From Streptomyces tsukubensis (GTDB taxonomy: Bacteria; Actinomycetota; Actinomycetes; Streptomycetales; Streptomycetaceae), in NCBI RefSeq assembly GCF_003932715.1, contig NZ_CP020700.1:6780501-6844500 (forward strand): a stretch of DNA of 64,000 nucleotides. The letters run 5' to 3'. Shown here in pieces: positions 17,425 through 26,604 of this stretch; positions within the stretch are counted from its first letter, which is position 1, and each line of letters opens with the position of its first letter. The translations under genes and the position numbers were made by a program. The notes beneath the pieces are model-generated. The model did not search any database, was not told the DNA's origin, and saw only the letters and a list, made by a program, of their open reading frames with translations.

Positions 17425-18843
17425 GTGCCGTCGATGCTCGATACCGTCGTTGTGGGCGCCGGGCCCAACGGGCTGACGGCCGCCGCCGAACTGGCCCGCC
17501 GCGGTTTCTCGGTCGCCGTCTTCGAGGCCTTCGACACCGTCGGCGGCGGGGCCCGCACCGAGGAGCTGACCCTCCCCGGCTTCCGGCACGACCCCTGCTC
17601 CGCGGTCCACCCCCTCGGCATCGGCTCGCCCGCCTTCTCCGCGATGCCGTTGGAGCGGTACGGACTGGAGTGGCTCCACCCCGAACTGCCGCTCGCCCAC
17701 CCGTTCCCCGACGGCACCGCCGCCGTCCTGGCCCGGTCCGTCGGAGAGAGCGCCATGTCGCTCGGCGTCCGGGACGCGGGCACCTACCGGCGCCTCGTCG
17801 CCCCCTATCTGGGCCACTGGGACGACCTCGCGGCCGACTTCCTGCGCGTCCCCTGGGACGGGCCGCCCCGCGACCCGTACCGCTTCGCCCGCTTCGGGCT
17901 GACCGCGCTCCGGCCCGCCACCTGGACGATGCGGCGCTTCGCCGACGAGAAGGCCCGCGGACTCTTCGCCGGGCTCGCCGCCCACGCCATCGCCTCCAAC
18001 ACGGGCATCGCCACCACCGGTATCGCCCTGATGTTCGCCCTCGCCGCGCACGAGCGGGGCTGGCCGCTGCCCCGCGGCGGCTCCCAGGCGATCTCCGACG
18101 CCCTCGCCGCGTACCTCCGCGAACTCGGCGGCACGATCCACACCGGGGTGGAGGTCAAACGGCTCGACGAACTCCCGCCCGCCCGCGCCTATGTCTTCGA
18201 CACCTCCCCGTCCGCGCTGGCGCGGATCGCCGGACTCGGCGGAGCGTACGACCGCTACCGCTACGGCGCCTCCGTCTTCAAGGTCGACTACGCGCTGTCG
18301 GGGCCGGTGCCGTGGACGGCGCCGGAGGCACGTACCGCCGGAACCGTCCATATCGGCCCCACCGCGGCGGAGATCGAAGCCGCCCTCCAGGCCGCCGTCA
18401 CCGGGCGCGAACCGCACACCCCCTTCCTGATCACCGCCCAGCCCAGCCTCGTCGACCTGTCGCGCGCACCCGAGGGCAAGCACGTGTTCTGGGCGTACGG
18501 ACATGTGCCCGCGCACTGGGAGGGCGACGCCACCGAGGTGGTCGAGCGCCAGATCGAACGCTTCGCGCCCGGTTTCCGCGATCTCGTCGTCGCCCGGGCC
18601 GTCGCAGGACCGCCGCAGCTCGCCGCGCGCAACGCCAACTACGTCGGCGGCGACATCGCCTGCGGCGCCTTCGCCGGACTCCAGACCGTGCTGCGGCCCA
18701 AGCTCGCCCGGGTGCCCTACGCCACCGCCCACCCCGCGGTCTTCCTCTGCTCCTCCGCCACCCCGCCCGGACCCGGTGTCCACGGAATGTCGGGTCACTG
18801 GGCGGCGAAGGCGGTCTGGCGGAAGCTGCGGGCCACCGGCTGA
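17425..18843 (+). CDS. FAD-dependent oxidoreductase, phytoene desaturase-like
   Basis: A 472-residue flavoprotein of the carotenoid isomerase/phytoene dehydrogenase superfamily. The dinucleotide-binding motif [20 protein letters not shown] lies at the N-terminus with the acidic end of strand 2 in VAVFEAFD. The C-terminal [10 protein letters not shown] and GVHGMSG resemble the second FAD-contact region of the family. No carotenoid genes (crtB, crtE) adjoin, so a general amine-oxidase-like or retinoid-like role is equally possible. GAAGGAG seven bases before the GTG at 17425 supports this start; the ATG at 17434 is an alternative. The macro-domain gene follows after 62 bases. Confidence 0.85.
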   Translation: MPSMLDTVVVGAGPNGLTAAAELARRGFSVAVFEAFDTVGGGARTEELTLPGFRHDPCSAVHPLGIGSPAFSAMPLERYGLEWLHPELPLAHPFPDGTAAVLARSVGESAMSLGVRDAGTYRRLVAPYLGHWDDLAADFLRVPWDGPPRDPYRFARFGLTALRPATWTMRRFADEKARGLFAGLAAHAIASNTGIATTGIALMFALAAHERGWPLPRGGSQAISDALAAYLRELGGTIHTGVEVKRLDELPPARAYVFDTSPSALARIAGLGGAYDRYRYGASVFKVDYALSGPVPWTAPEARTAGTVHIGPTAAEIEAALQAAVTGREPHTPFLITAQPSLVDLSRAPEGKHVFWAYGHVPAHWEGDATEVVERQIERFAPGFRDLVVARAVAGPPQLAARNANYVGGDIACGAFAGLQTVLRPKLARVPYATAHPAVFLCSSATPPGPGVHGMSGHWAAKAVWRKLRATG

Positions 18844-18905
18844 CCCGTACCGGACACTGCCCGGGCCCGGCACGAACACCGTCCGGGCGGTGGGATGATG
18901 ACGCC

Positions 18906-19439
18906 ATGACCCAGCGACCCGCCGTCGTCCTCGTCCGCGGTGACATCACCGAGCAGCGGGTGGACGCCATCGTCAACGCCGCGAACACCTCACTCCTCGG
19001 CGGCGGCGGAGTGGACGGCGCGATCCACCGCGCGGGCGGCCCCGAGATCCTCGCGGCCTGCCGCGCCCTGCGCGCCTCCCACTACGGCAAGGGCCTCCCG
19101 ACCGGGCAGGCCGTGGCGACGACGGCCGGGAAACTCGCCGCGGGCCATGTGATCCACACCCCCGGCCCGGTCTGGTCCCGGGAGCACGACCGCAGCGAGC
19201 TGCTCGCGTCCTGCTACCGCGAGTCGCTGCGGGTGGCGGCGGAACTGGGCGCCGGGACGGTCGCCTTCCCGGCGATCTCGACGGGGATCTACGGCTGGCC
19301 CATGGACGACGCGGCCCGGATCGCGGTCCGCGCGGTCCGCGAATCGGCGGCGCCGCCGCTGACGGAGGTGCGGTTCGTCCTGTTCGACGAGTACGCGTAC
19401 GAGGAATTCGCCGCGGCCCTGCGCGCGACGGCGCCCTGA
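18906..19439 (+). CDS. Macro domain protein, O-acetyl-ADP-ribose deacetylase-like
   Basis: A single-domain 177-residue macro protein. The ADP-ribose-binding signature is complete: GDITEQRVDAIVNAANTSLL, GGGGVDGAIHRAGG and the late loop PAISTGIYGWP. Members of the MacroD/YmdB group hydrolyse O-acetyl-ADP-ribose and remove mono-ADP-ribose from acidic residues; the NAAN and GGGVDGAI residues fit that activity. The ATG at 18906 gives the usual family start. An ADP-ribosylglycohydrolase is encoded 4.5 kb away (23936-25057), so the window carries two ADP-ribose hydrolase types. No ADP-ribosyltransferase was seen. Confidence 0.93.
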   Translation: MTQRPAVVLVRGDITEQRVDAIVNAANTSLLGGGGVDGAIHRAGGPEILAACRALRASHYGKGLPTGQAVATTAGKLAAGHVIHTPGPVWSREHDRSELLASCYRESLRVAAELGAGTVAFPAISTGIYGWPMDDAARIAVRAVRESAAPPLTEVRFVLFDEYAYEEFAAALRATAP

Positions 19440-19807
19440 CCCCAACGGAAGGCTCTCCCGGTCCACGGCCCGGAGCACTGCGGCCGCCCGCCGGGTTCCA
19501 CGACGGCTCGCCGCGGCAGCACCCCCGCATACCCCGCCCCGGGGCGCGGCAGGCCGGAGGCGGCACACCCGCCCCGGTCGCCGTGGGCTTCGGCCGGACC
19601 GGGCACCGGCCCGCCCGGCGGGACAGCGCCTGCCGCGCCCCGGACCGGAGCGGGACCGGCGTGGGCGGACCTGCTGACCTGGAGGTCCGTCTGCGTGCCC
19701 GCCCCGTGGGGCAGAAGGCCCTGCCCCTCCGGGCCCGGTGCCGGAGGCGCAAGGGCCATGTCGGAAACCCGCCAGCCCCGGGGTTCCGGATGCAGGATGC
19801 TGGAGCC
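19440..19807. other. Non-coding gap before the Ada-AlkA gene
   Basis: No gene is supported in these 368 bases; the frame of the next gene is open upstream but shows no conserved start. Short self-complementary GC stretches are present, but none is a convincing terminator. The region should contain the Ada-AlkA promoter, which I could not place. Confidence 0.4.
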
Positions 19808-21316
19808 ATGCACCACGACATCGAACGCTGTGTACGCGCCGTTCAGTCGAAGGACGCCCGCTTCGACGGCTGGTTCTTCACCGCCGTGCGCACCACCGGG
19901 ATCTACTGCCGGCCGAGCTGCCCGGCCGTCCCGCCCAAGCCCGCGAACATGACGTTCTACCCCAGCGCCGCCGCCTGTCAGCAGGCCGGATTCCGGGCCT
20001 GCAAACGGTGCCGGCCCGACACCTCGCCGGGATCCCCCGAGTGGAACGCCCGCGCCGACACCGTCGCCCGGGCGATGCGGCTGATCGGCGACGGTGTCGT
20101 CGACCGCGAGGGCGTCCCCGGTCTGGCCGCCCGGCTCGGCTACTCCACCCGCCAGATCGAACGGCAGCTCCGCGCCGAGCTGGGCGCCGGGCCCCTCGCC
20201 CTGGCCCGGGCACAGCGGGCGCAGACGGCGCGGGTGCTCATCGAGACCACCGGCCTGCCGATGGCGGAGATCGCCTTCGCCGCCGGATTCGCCTCCGTAA
20301 GGACCTTCAACGACACCGTGCGGGAGGTCTTCGCGCTGGCCCCGGGCGAACTGCGGGCCCGCGCCGCCCGGCGGGCCGGGAATCCGTCCGCCGCCACCGG
20401 GTCCCGTACCCCCGGGGCGATCACCCTGAGGCTCCCGTACCGCGCCCCGCTGAACCCGGACAATCTCTTCGGACACCTCGCGGCGACCGCCGTACCCGGT
20501 GTCGAGGAGTGGCGCGACGGCGCGTACCGGCGCACCCTCGGCCTGCCGTACGGGCACGGCATCGTCGCGCTCGCCCCCCGCCCCGACCACATCGCCTGCA
20601 AGCTGCACCTGACCGACGCCCGCGATCTGACCATCGCGATCAGCCGGGCCCGGTGGCTGCTCGACCTGGACGCCGATCCGGTCGCCGTCGACGAGCAGCT
20701 CCGTACGGACCCCCTGCTGCGGCCCCTGGTGGACAAGGCGCCCGGGCGCCGGGTGCCGAGGACGGTGGACGCGGCCGAATTCGCCGTCCGCGCGGTCCTC
20801 GGGCAGCAGGTGTCGACGGCCGCCGCCCGTACCCACGCCGCCCGGCTGGTCACCGCCCACGGCGAGCCCGTCGAGGACCCGGAGGGCGGACTCACCCGGC
20901 TCTTCCCCGGACCTGCCGCACTGGCCGGGCTCGACCCCGAGGCCCTGGCCCTGCCCCGCAGCCGACGCACCACCCTCACGACACTGGTCGCCGCGCTCGC
21001 GGACGGCACCGTCCGCCTCGGAGTGGACAGCGACTGGGACGAGGCCCGGGCCCGGCTGTCCGCACTGCCCGGCTTCGGACCCTGGACCGTCGAGGTCGTC
21101 GCGATGCGGGCGCTCGGTGATCCGGACGCCTTCCTCCCCACCGACCTGGGCATGCGCCGGGCCGCGAAGGCGCTGGGGCTCCCCTCCGGTCCGGCCGCCC
21201 TCACCGCGCACGCCGCCGCCTGGCGGCCCTGGCGGGCGTACGCCGTCCAGTACCTCTGGGCCACCGACGACCATCCGATCAACTTCCTCCCGCACGACGA
21301 GAAGGTTCCCGCATGA
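19808..21316 (+). CDS. Ada-AlkA fusion: methylphosphotriester sensor/regulator plus 3-methyladenine DNA glycosylase
   Basis: A 502-residue DNA-repair protein. Residues 5-75 are the Ada zinc domain with C34, C38 (YCRPSC) and a later CKRC pair; C34 is the expected methyl acceptor from phosphotriesters. An AraC-type helix-turn-helix follows at about 90-165 (MAEIAFAAGFASVRTFND). AlkA-N (about 200-275) and a helix-hairpin-helix/GPD glycosylase domain come next, with LPGFGPWTVEVVAMRALGD and the catalytic Asp in FLPTDLGM. It should sense alkylation, activate transcription and excise N-alkylated purines. The downstream Ogt gene overlaps by four bases, so the pair is a compact adaptive-response operon. 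Confidence 0.92.
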   Translation: MHHDIERCVRAVQSKDARFDGWFFTAVRTTGIYCRPSCPAVPPKPANMTFYPSAAACQQAGFRACKRCRPDTSPGSPEWNARADTVARAMRLIGDGVVDREGVPGLAARLGYSTRQIERQLRAELGAGPLALARAQRAQTARVLIETTGLPMAEIAFAAGFASVRTFNDTVREVFALAPGELRARAARRAGNPSAATGSRTPGAITLRLPYRAPLNPDNLFGHLAATAVPGVEEWRDGAYRRTLGLPYGHGIVALAPRPDHIACKLHLTDARDLTIAISRARWLLDLDADPVAVDEQLRTDPLLRPLVDKAPGRRVPRTVDAAEFAVRAVLGQQVSTAAARTHAARLVTAHGEPVEDPEGGLTRLFPGPAALAGLDPEALALPRSRRTTLTTLVAALADGTVRLGVDSDWDEARARLSALPGFGPWTVEVVAMRALGDPDAFLPTDLGMRRAAKALGLPSGPAALTAHAAAWRPWRAYAVQYLWATDDHPINFLPHDEKVPA

Positions 21317-21834
21317 CCCCCGCAACCCGCACGCCCCTGACGACGCACACGGTCATCGACAGCCCCTACGGTCCCCTCACCCTCGTCGCCACCGACGGCG
21401 TCCTCAGCGGTCTCTACATGAGCGAACAGCGCCACCGCCCCGGCGACGAGACCTTCGGTGAACGGTCGGCGGAGCCGTTCGGGGAGGCGATCCGCCAGCT
21501 CGACGCCTACTTCGCCCGCGAACTGACCGAGTTCGACCTGCCGCTGAACCTCGCGGGCACCGAGTTCCAGCGCCGCGTCTGGGAGCAACTGCTGCTCATC
21601 CCCTACGGCGAGACCCGCACGTACGGCGAACTCGCAGAGGAACTCGGCAACCCCAACGCCTCCCGCGCCGTCGGACTGGCCAACGGCAAGAACCCGGTGA
21701 GCATCATCGTCCCCTGCCATCGCGTGATCGGCTCCACCGGCAACCTCATCGGCTACGGCGGCGGTCTGCCCCGCAAACAGCGGCTCCTCGCCTTCGAATC
21801 GGGCCGGGACACCGAACCGGACGCGTTGTTCTAG
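21313..21834 (+). CDS. ogt: Methylated-DNA--[protein]-cysteine S-methyltransferase
   Basis: A 173-residue suicide O6-alkylguanine repair protein. The acceptor motif IIVPCHRVIGS is intact, the HTH recognition segment (PYGETRTYGELAEELGNPNA) and RAVGLANGKNP precede it, and the GYGGGLPRKQRLLAFE tail is conserved. The ATG overlaps the stop of the Ada-AlkA gene (ATGA), giving coupled expression; GAGAAGG lies upstream as ribosome site. It complements the base-excision activity of its partner by direct reversal of O6-methylguanine and O4-methylthymine. Confidence 0.95.
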   Translation: MTPATRTPLTTHTVIDSPYGPLTLVATDGVLSGLYMSEQRHRPGDETFGERSAEPFGEAIRQLDAYFARELTEFDLPLNLAGTEFQRRVWEQLLLIPYGETRTYGELAEELGNPNASRAVGLANGKNPVSIIVPCHRVIGSTGNLIGYGGGLPRKQRLLAFESGRDTEPDALF

Positions 21835-21895
21835 CAGTTCGCCGGGCGCCCGCCGCCCGGACGCCTCCGACGGTGGGGGAGATAGCGTGTGCCGC

Positions 21896-22474
21896 ATGGC
21901 TGAGATCGCTGGGGTGGAGATCATCGCTTTCCCGGACGCCGCTGCGTTCGAGAGCTGGCTGGCCGAGCACCACGGGCGCCACGAGGGCGTGTGGATCAAA
22001 GTGGCCAAGAAGAAGTCCGGCATTCCGACGGTCACCGAAGACGAACTGGTCGACATCGGGCTCTGCTACGGCTGGGTCTCCGGCCAGCGGCGGTCCCTCG
22101 ACGAGCAGTACTACCTGCAGAAGCACGTGCCACGCCGGCCCAGGAGCCTGTGGTCGCAGGTGAACGTCGACAAGGTGGCGGCGCTGACGGCCGCGGGCCG
22201 GATGCGCGAACCGGGCCTGGCCGAGGTGCGCAGGGCGCAGGAGGACGGCCGCTGGGCGGCGGCCTACGCATCGCAGCGGACCGCGGCCGTACCGCCCGCC
22301 CTCGCGGCGGCGCTCGCAGCGGACCCCGAGGCCGGGAAGGCCTTCGAGGCCCTCGACAGGACCGGGCGCTACCAGCTGATCCTGCCGCTGCTCCAGTCGC
22401 TCACACCGGAGGCCCGGCAGCTCCGGCTCGACAAGGCCCTGCGCGCGCTGAGGAGCGCTGACGGTCCGCAGTGA
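21896..22474 (+). CDS. YdeI/OmpD-associated family protein
   Basis: A 192-residue cytosolic protein. The N-terminal DUF1801-like/YdeI core reads FESWLAEHHGRHEGVWIKVAK, followed by LCYGWVSGQRRSLDEQYYLQ and a basic RRPRSLWSQVNVDKVAALTA segment; the C-terminal helix bundle (QSLTPEARQLRLDKALRALR) is typical. The function is unknown, although some relatives are linked to stress or polymyxin susceptibility. The ATG at 21896 agrees with the usual family start and lies seven bases after TAGCGT, so it may be leaderless. A GTG at 21887 with GGGGGAG upstream is an alternative adding three residues. Confidence 0.82.
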   Translation: MAEIAGVEIIAFPDAAAFESWLAEHHGRHEGVWIKVAKKKSGIPTVTEDELVDIGLCYGWVSGQRRSLDEQYYLQKHVPRRPRSLWSQVNVDKVAALTAAGRMREPGLAEVRRAQEDGRWAAAYASQRTAAVPPALAAALAADPEAGKAFEALDRTGRYQLILPLLQSLTPEARQLRLDKALRALRSADGPQ

Positions 22475-22519
22475 CCCGGCCGCCGTGCCCCTGCGCCCGC
22501 CCGGCGCGCCGGTGCCGCG

Positions 22520-23140
22520 TCACCGCGGACCGGTCGCAGGGGAGGAGACCGCGACCCCCACCGGGACCCGCTCGTCCACCGCACCGATGACCGCCGCCAC
22601 CGCGTCCCCGTCCCAGCCGCCGTACAGCTCGATCAGGTCGGGCCCGCCCTCGAACCCGCCCTCGAACCCATCCGTGAACCCGGACACGACCGCCGCTCCC
22701 GCGCCCGGCTCGGGCACCGCGACGTACGTCGACGTGTTCGGGCCCACCGTACGGACGAAACGGTCCACGGCCGGGTCCGCGCCCGGCTGGACGTACAGGA
22801 ACAGGGCCCGCTGGACCTCGCCCGCGATCGCCCGCTCCTTGTAGCGGGCGACGTCGAGGAGGGACTCGAAGCCGAAGAGGACCGTGCCGACGCGGGCCCG
22901 TCCCCGGACCGCGGCCTCGACCGCGGCGAGCCACGGAAAGCCCGTGGCGCCGCAGAGTTCGATACCGGTCACACCCCGGTCGGCGTACTCCGCGGCGAGG
23001 GCCGCCGCGGCCGCCGGGTCGGGGGCCGTCAGGATGTGCACGGCCGAACCGTCCGGACCCTTGAGGACCACGGGCGGCAGGGGCTCCCCGCCGTCCGCCG
23101 CGTCCTCGCCCCGGAAGATGATCGCCCGGTCGGCTGCCAT
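22520..23140 (-). CDS. DUF6506 family protein with two tandem copies of the domain
   Basis: This 206-residue protein appears to contain the small DUF6506 fold twice. The first half reads AIIFRGEDA ... AAEYADRGVTGIELCGATGF ... RARVGTVLFG, and the second reads ALFLYVQPGADP ... GPDLIELYGGWDGDAVAAVI ... RVPVGVAVS. Each half has an N-terminal strand, a helix and a [G/D].IEL.G.. element. Single-copy DUF6506 proteins are usually about 100 residues. The ATG at 23140 is supported by GGGGAG six bases upstream. No catalytic residues are known; the glycine-rich TDGFEGGFEGGPD loop is unusual. It converges with the YdeI-like gene. Confidence 0.7.
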   Translation of the reverse strand: MAADRAIIFRGEDAADGGEPLPPVVLKGPDGSAVHILTAPDPAAAAALAAEYADRGVTGIELCGATGFPWLAAVEAAVRGRARVGTVLFGFESLLDVARYKERAIAGEVQRALFLYVQPGADPAVDRFVRTVGPNTSTYVAVPEPGAGAAVVSGFTDGFEGGFEGGPDLIELYGGWDGDAVAAVIGAVDERVPVGVAVSSPATGPR

Positions 23141-23267
23141 GGTGTACTCCCCGTATCGGGGCCGGGCGGACGTGCTGCCGTCCGCCGGGCCGTCGGTCCG
23201 AGGCGCCGTATGCGCCCCGTACCGTCTCAACACCGGCCCCCGGCAAGGGAATTCCGCCCGGACCGGT

Positions 23268-23774
23268 TCAGTGGGCCGGGAGCCCGTCCACCAGCTCCAC
23301 CGCGCCCGAGCCCGACTCCAGCGCGTCCAGCGCCGCCGTGATCCGGTGGCCCAGGGACCCGAGGAGATGGTCGGGGATGTCGTCCCGCCCGATCAGCCGC
23401 CACGACAGCAGTTCGTCCTCCTGGAGACTGATCGCGTCGAGCCGGTCCGGGCCGAGGACCCCGCCGTCGTACACATAGGCCACGATCGGCGGCCGCAGCG
23501 GGCCGCGTACCCAGTCGACCGCCAGCAGCCTGCCCGGCTCCACGTCCAGCCCGATCTCCTCCAGCGTCTCCCGCCGGGCGGCCTCCCGCGGGGTCTCGCC
23601 GCCGTCCGACTCGACCGTGCCGCCGGGCAGCGCCCAGCCGTCCCGGTAGTTGGGTTCGACGACGAGCAGTCGGCCCAATTCGTCCCTGAGCAGCACGGCA
23701 GCGCCCGAGAGGACACGGGGCAGGGTGGCGATATAGGCGCTGTACGCGCTGTCGCTGTCATGATCCGTGGTCAC
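23268..23774 (-). CDS. NUDIX hydrolase
   Basis: A 168-residue protein with a complete Nudix box (GGTVESDGGETPREAARRET then LEEIGLD) in the first half, consistent with hydrolysis of a nucleoside diphosphate linked to another moiety such as oxidised dNTPs, NADH or ADP-ribose. The specificity cannot be read. The GTG at 23774 lies six bases after TAGGCT with no Shine-Dalgarno, so the mRNA may be leaderless. It lies between the DUF6506 gene and the ADP-ribosylglycohydrolase on the same strand, with gaps over 120 bases, so each gene is probably transcribed separately. Confidence 0.88.
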   Translation of the reverse strand: MTTDHDSDSAYSAYIATLPRVLSGAAVLLRDELGRLLVVEPNYRDGWALPGGTVESDGGETPREAARRETLEEIGLDVEPGRLLAVDWVRGPLRPPIVAYVYDGGVLGPDRLDAISLQEDELLSWRLIGRDDIPDHLLGSLGHRITAALDALESGSGAVELVDGLPAH

Positions 23775-23935
23775 CCCCGCAGCCTAGGTGCAATTCCACG
23801 ATTTCCGCGGCCCGGGTCCGGGTTTCCGGGCCGCGGGATGTCCCTACCGGGGCTGCGGATTCCGTTTCCGGCCTGCTTGTCCGGGGCGCCGGAGCTGTCC
23901 GGAAGACGGGGATCCGGGTGCCTCCCGGATCCCTT

Positions 23936-25057
23936 TCACCGTGCTGTGCTCCCCGCTTCCGCGGCCCCGGTCCTGGCCTCCGCCAGCCGGACCGTCCGCC
24001 GGGCCAGCTCCGTCACGCTCGACCCGTCGAACCCGAACACGGCGCTCCGCACCCGGTCCTCCAGCGGCTCCGTCCACTGCGCGGGCAGCGCCGCCGCCCC
24101 GCACAGGACGCCCGCGACCGAGCCCGCCGTCGCCCCGTTGGAGTCGGTGTCGAGGCCGCCGCGGACCGTGAGGGCGATCGTCCGGGTGAAATCGCCCGCC
24201 CCGTACAGCAGTCCCGCCGTCAGCACCGCGGCGTTCGGGACGACGTGGATCCAGCCCAGTCCGGCGGTCCGGCGCTCCATCTCGTCGAGCGTCCCGGCCC
24301 AGTCCGTGCCCGCGTCGTGGAGCGCGATCGTATGCCGGACGGTCCGCGCCAGCCGGGAATCCGCCGGTACCCGGTCCAGACCCGCTGTCAGGGCGGCCCG
24401 CGGCCCGTCCGCGGTGAACGCGGCGGCGATCGTCGCGGCCGCCCACACCGCGCCGTGGACCCCGTTGCCCCGGTGCGACAGCGCCGCGTCCCGGCGGGCC
24501 AGGGCCGCGGCGGCGTCCGGATCGCCCGGGCAGGTCCAGCCGAAGACGTCCGCCCGGATCAGGGCGCCGATCCACTCCTGGTACGGATTGTCGTGCGATG
24601 CGGTCTCCGGCGGGCCGATCCCGTCGACGAGATTCCGGTACGCCGCCCGCTCCGCGGTGAACGTCTGCAGATACGGCAGCCGCTCCAGCCACACCCGGCC
24701 CACCTGCTCCGTGGTGAACCCGAACCCGTACGTCTCCAGCAGGTGCAGTCCGAGGATCGCGTAGTCCACGTCGTCGTCCCGGCAGCTGCCGCTCACCCGC
24801 CCCCGGACGCACTCCCGCCACTCGGGTCGCAGGTCGAACTCCCCGGGCGCGGCGTCCGCCGGGGGCGGCGGCAGATAGCCGGTGAGGGGCAGCGCGTCCG
24901 TACGCCGCAGATAGGCGTCGATCCGGGCGCGGGTCCAGTAGTCGCCGCGTTCGACGGGTTTGCCGAGCATGTTGCCCGCGATCCGGCCCAGCCAGCCGCC
25001 GAGGATCCGGTCGGCCGGTACGCGCCCCCGCTGGCCCCCGTTCACCGTGCCTGTCAT
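23936..25057 (-). CDS. ADP-ribosylglycohydrolase (DraG-like) family protein
   Basis: A 373-residue all-alpha hydrolase. It starts with RILGGWLGRIAGNMLGKPVE (family start GxxxGxxxGxxxG), has the first metal site in SGSCRDDDVDYAILGLHLLE and the second in GGLDTDSNGATAGSVAGVL, both with the aspartates needed for two Mg2+ ions. DraG enzymes remove ADP-ribose from arginine, but many bacterial relatives act on other ADP-ribosyl or glycosyl bonds; the long insertion DALPLTGYLPPPPADAAPGE suggests a non-nitrogenase substrate. The start at 25057 gives the usual N-terminus; an ATG at 25087 is an alternative. It diverges from the glycerate kinase gene. Confidence 0.86.
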   Translation of the reverse strand: MTGTVNGGQRGRVPADRILGGWLGRIAGNMLGKPVERGDYWTRARIDAYLRRTDALPLTGYLPPPPADAAPGEFDLRPEWRECVRGRVSGSCRDDDVDYAILGLHLLETYGFGFTTEQVGRVWLERLPYLQTFTAERAAYRNLVDGIGPPETASHDNPYQEWIGALIRADVFGWTCPGDPDAAAALARRDAALSHRGNGVHGAVWAAATIAAAFTADGPRAALTAGLDRVPADSRLARTVRHTIALHDAGTDWAGTLDEMERRTAGLGWIHVVPNAAVLTAGLLYGAGDFTRTIALTVRGGLDTDSNGATAGSVAGVLCGAAALPAQWTEPLEDRVRSAVFGFDGSSVTELARRTVRLAEARTGAAEAGSTAR

Positions 25058-25152
25058 ATCCGTTTCGTACCCCGTGAGGGCTGGCATGTCCCGGGAACCC
25101 CCCGATAGGCTCGCCGTGGCGCGACTGCCTGTTCGACAGCAAAGGACGCAAG

Positions 25153-26295
25153 GTGACGGACGGCGCAGTTATCCAGTCCGCGCGCGAGCCCCGGGTGCTC
25201 GTGGCGGCTGACAAGTTCAAGGGTTCGCTGACGGCGGTCGAGGTCGCCGAGCGGGTGACGGTCGGGCTGCGGCGGGTCCTGCCCGGCCTGGCGGTGGAGT
25301 CCCTGCCCGTCGCCGACGGCGGTGACGGCACGGTCGCGGCCGCGGTGGCCGCCGGTTTCGACCGCCGTACGGTACGGGTCACCGGACCGCTCGGGGAGCC
25401 GGTCACCGCCGCCTACGCCCTGCGGGACGGCACCGCGGTCGTCGAGCTGGCGGAGGCCTCCGGACTCCACCTCCTCCCCGGCGGGGTGTTCGCCCCCCTG
25501 ACCGCGACCACGCACGGCTGCGGCGAGGTGCTGCGCGCCGCACTCGACGCCGGGGCGCACACCGTGGTGCTGGGTGTCGGCGGCAGTGCGACGACGGACG
25601 GCGGGGCGGGCATGCTCACCGCGCTCGGCGCCCGGTTCCTCGACGCGGACGGTACGGCCCTGCCGCCCGGCGGCGGTGCGCTGGCCGGACTCGCCACGGC
25701 CGATCTGTCGGGGCTCGACCCCCGGATCGGGGACGTCCGGCTGGTGCTCGCGAGCGATGTGGACAATCCGCTGACCGGCCCCAAGGGCGCCGCCGCGGTC
25801 TACGGCCCGCAGAAGGGCGCGGGACCGGCCGAGGTCGCCGCTCTGGACTCGGCCCTCGCGCACTACGCCACGGTCCTCGGCCCGGAGCTCGCGGACGCGC
25901 CGGGCGCGGGGGCCGCCGGGGGCGTCGGCTATGCCGCGCTCGTCGCCCTCGGAGCGGGCTTCCGGCCCGGGATCGACGTGATGCTCGACGTCCTCGGCTT
26001 CGCCGCCGCATTGGACCGGGCCACGCTCGTGATCACCGGGGAGGGGTCGCTGGACGCCCAGACCCTGCACGGCAAGGCCCCGGCCGGGGTCGCGGCGGCG
26101 GCCCGGGCCCGCGGGGTCGATACGGTCGCGGTCTGCGGCCGGCTCGCACTGCCCCCGCAGGAGCTGGGTCGGGCCGGGATCCGCCGCGCCTACCCCCTCC
26201 TCGCCGTCGAACCGGACCCGGAGCAGTGCATGGCCCGCGCGGGCGAACTGCTGGAACGGGTGGCCGGTGACATCGCCCGGGACTTCCTGACCTGA
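25153..26295 (+). CDS. Glycerate kinase (GlxK/GarK family)
   Basis: A 380-residue kinase that phosphorylates D-glycerate, linking glyoxylate/glycerate metabolism to glycolysis. Conserved elements are VLVAADKFKGSLTAVEVAE at the start, LPVADGGDGTV, VLGVGGSATTDGGAGMLTALG, LASDVDNPLTGPKGAA, and the C-terminal VITGEGSLDAQTLHGKAPAGVA. AAGGACGC precedes the GTG at 25153. Ethylmalonyl-CoA cycle genes, which yield glyoxylate, start about 2 kb downstream on the other strand, so a role in disposing of glyoxylate-derived glycerate is plausible but inferred. A strong hairpin follows. Confidence 0.92.
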   Translation: MTDGAVIQSAREPRVLVAADKFKGSLTAVEVAERVTVGLRRVLPGLAVESLPVADGGDGTVAAAVAAGFDRRTVRVTGPLGEPVTAAYALRDGTAVVELAEASGLHLLPGGVFAPLTATTHGCGEVLRAALDAGAHTVVLGVGGSATTDGGAGMLTALGARFLDADGTALPPGGGALAGLATADLSGLDPRIGDVRLVLASDVDNPLTGPKGAAAVYGPQKGAGPAEVAALDSALAHYATVLGPELADAPGAGAAGGVGYAALVALGAGFRPGIDVMLDVLGFAAALDRATLVITGEGSLDAQTLHGKAPAGVAAAARARGVDTVAVCGRLALPPQELGRAGIRRAYPLLAVEPDPEQCMARAGELLERVAGDIARDFLT

Positions 26296-26547
26296 GGGCA
26301 CGGAACGCCGTGTGACCGCCGGTACGGTGCCGGACCGCGCGCGGCGCCGCGCGACGGGTGCGACGGGCCGGAGACGGCGCCGGGCCGCCCCCGGGGCGGA
26401 CCCGACCGTACGCCGGGCCGCCCGGCCGCTGGTCACAGCGGTACGGTCCGCGGCGGCCGTACCCCCGCCGGGGCTACCGAGACCGCTGGGGACTGCCGGG
26501 ACTACCGGTGACTCCGGGCCCGGGGGAACGCGCGCGCCGGACATGCC

Positions 26548-26580
26548 GGAGGCCCGGATGCGTGATGCATCCGGGCCTCC
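26548..26580. terminator. Strong bidirectional hairpin terminator
   Basis: A perfect 14-bp stem pairs GGAGGCCCGGATGC (26548-26561) with GCATCCGGGCCTCC (26567-26580) around a five-base loop. It lies between the convergent glycerate kinase and pssA genes, 24 bases after the pssA stop. No U-tract follows, as is usual in Streptomyces. Confidence 0.9.
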
Positions 26581-26604
26581 GGGCCGTACGAAAGCCGTCC
26601 GCGG

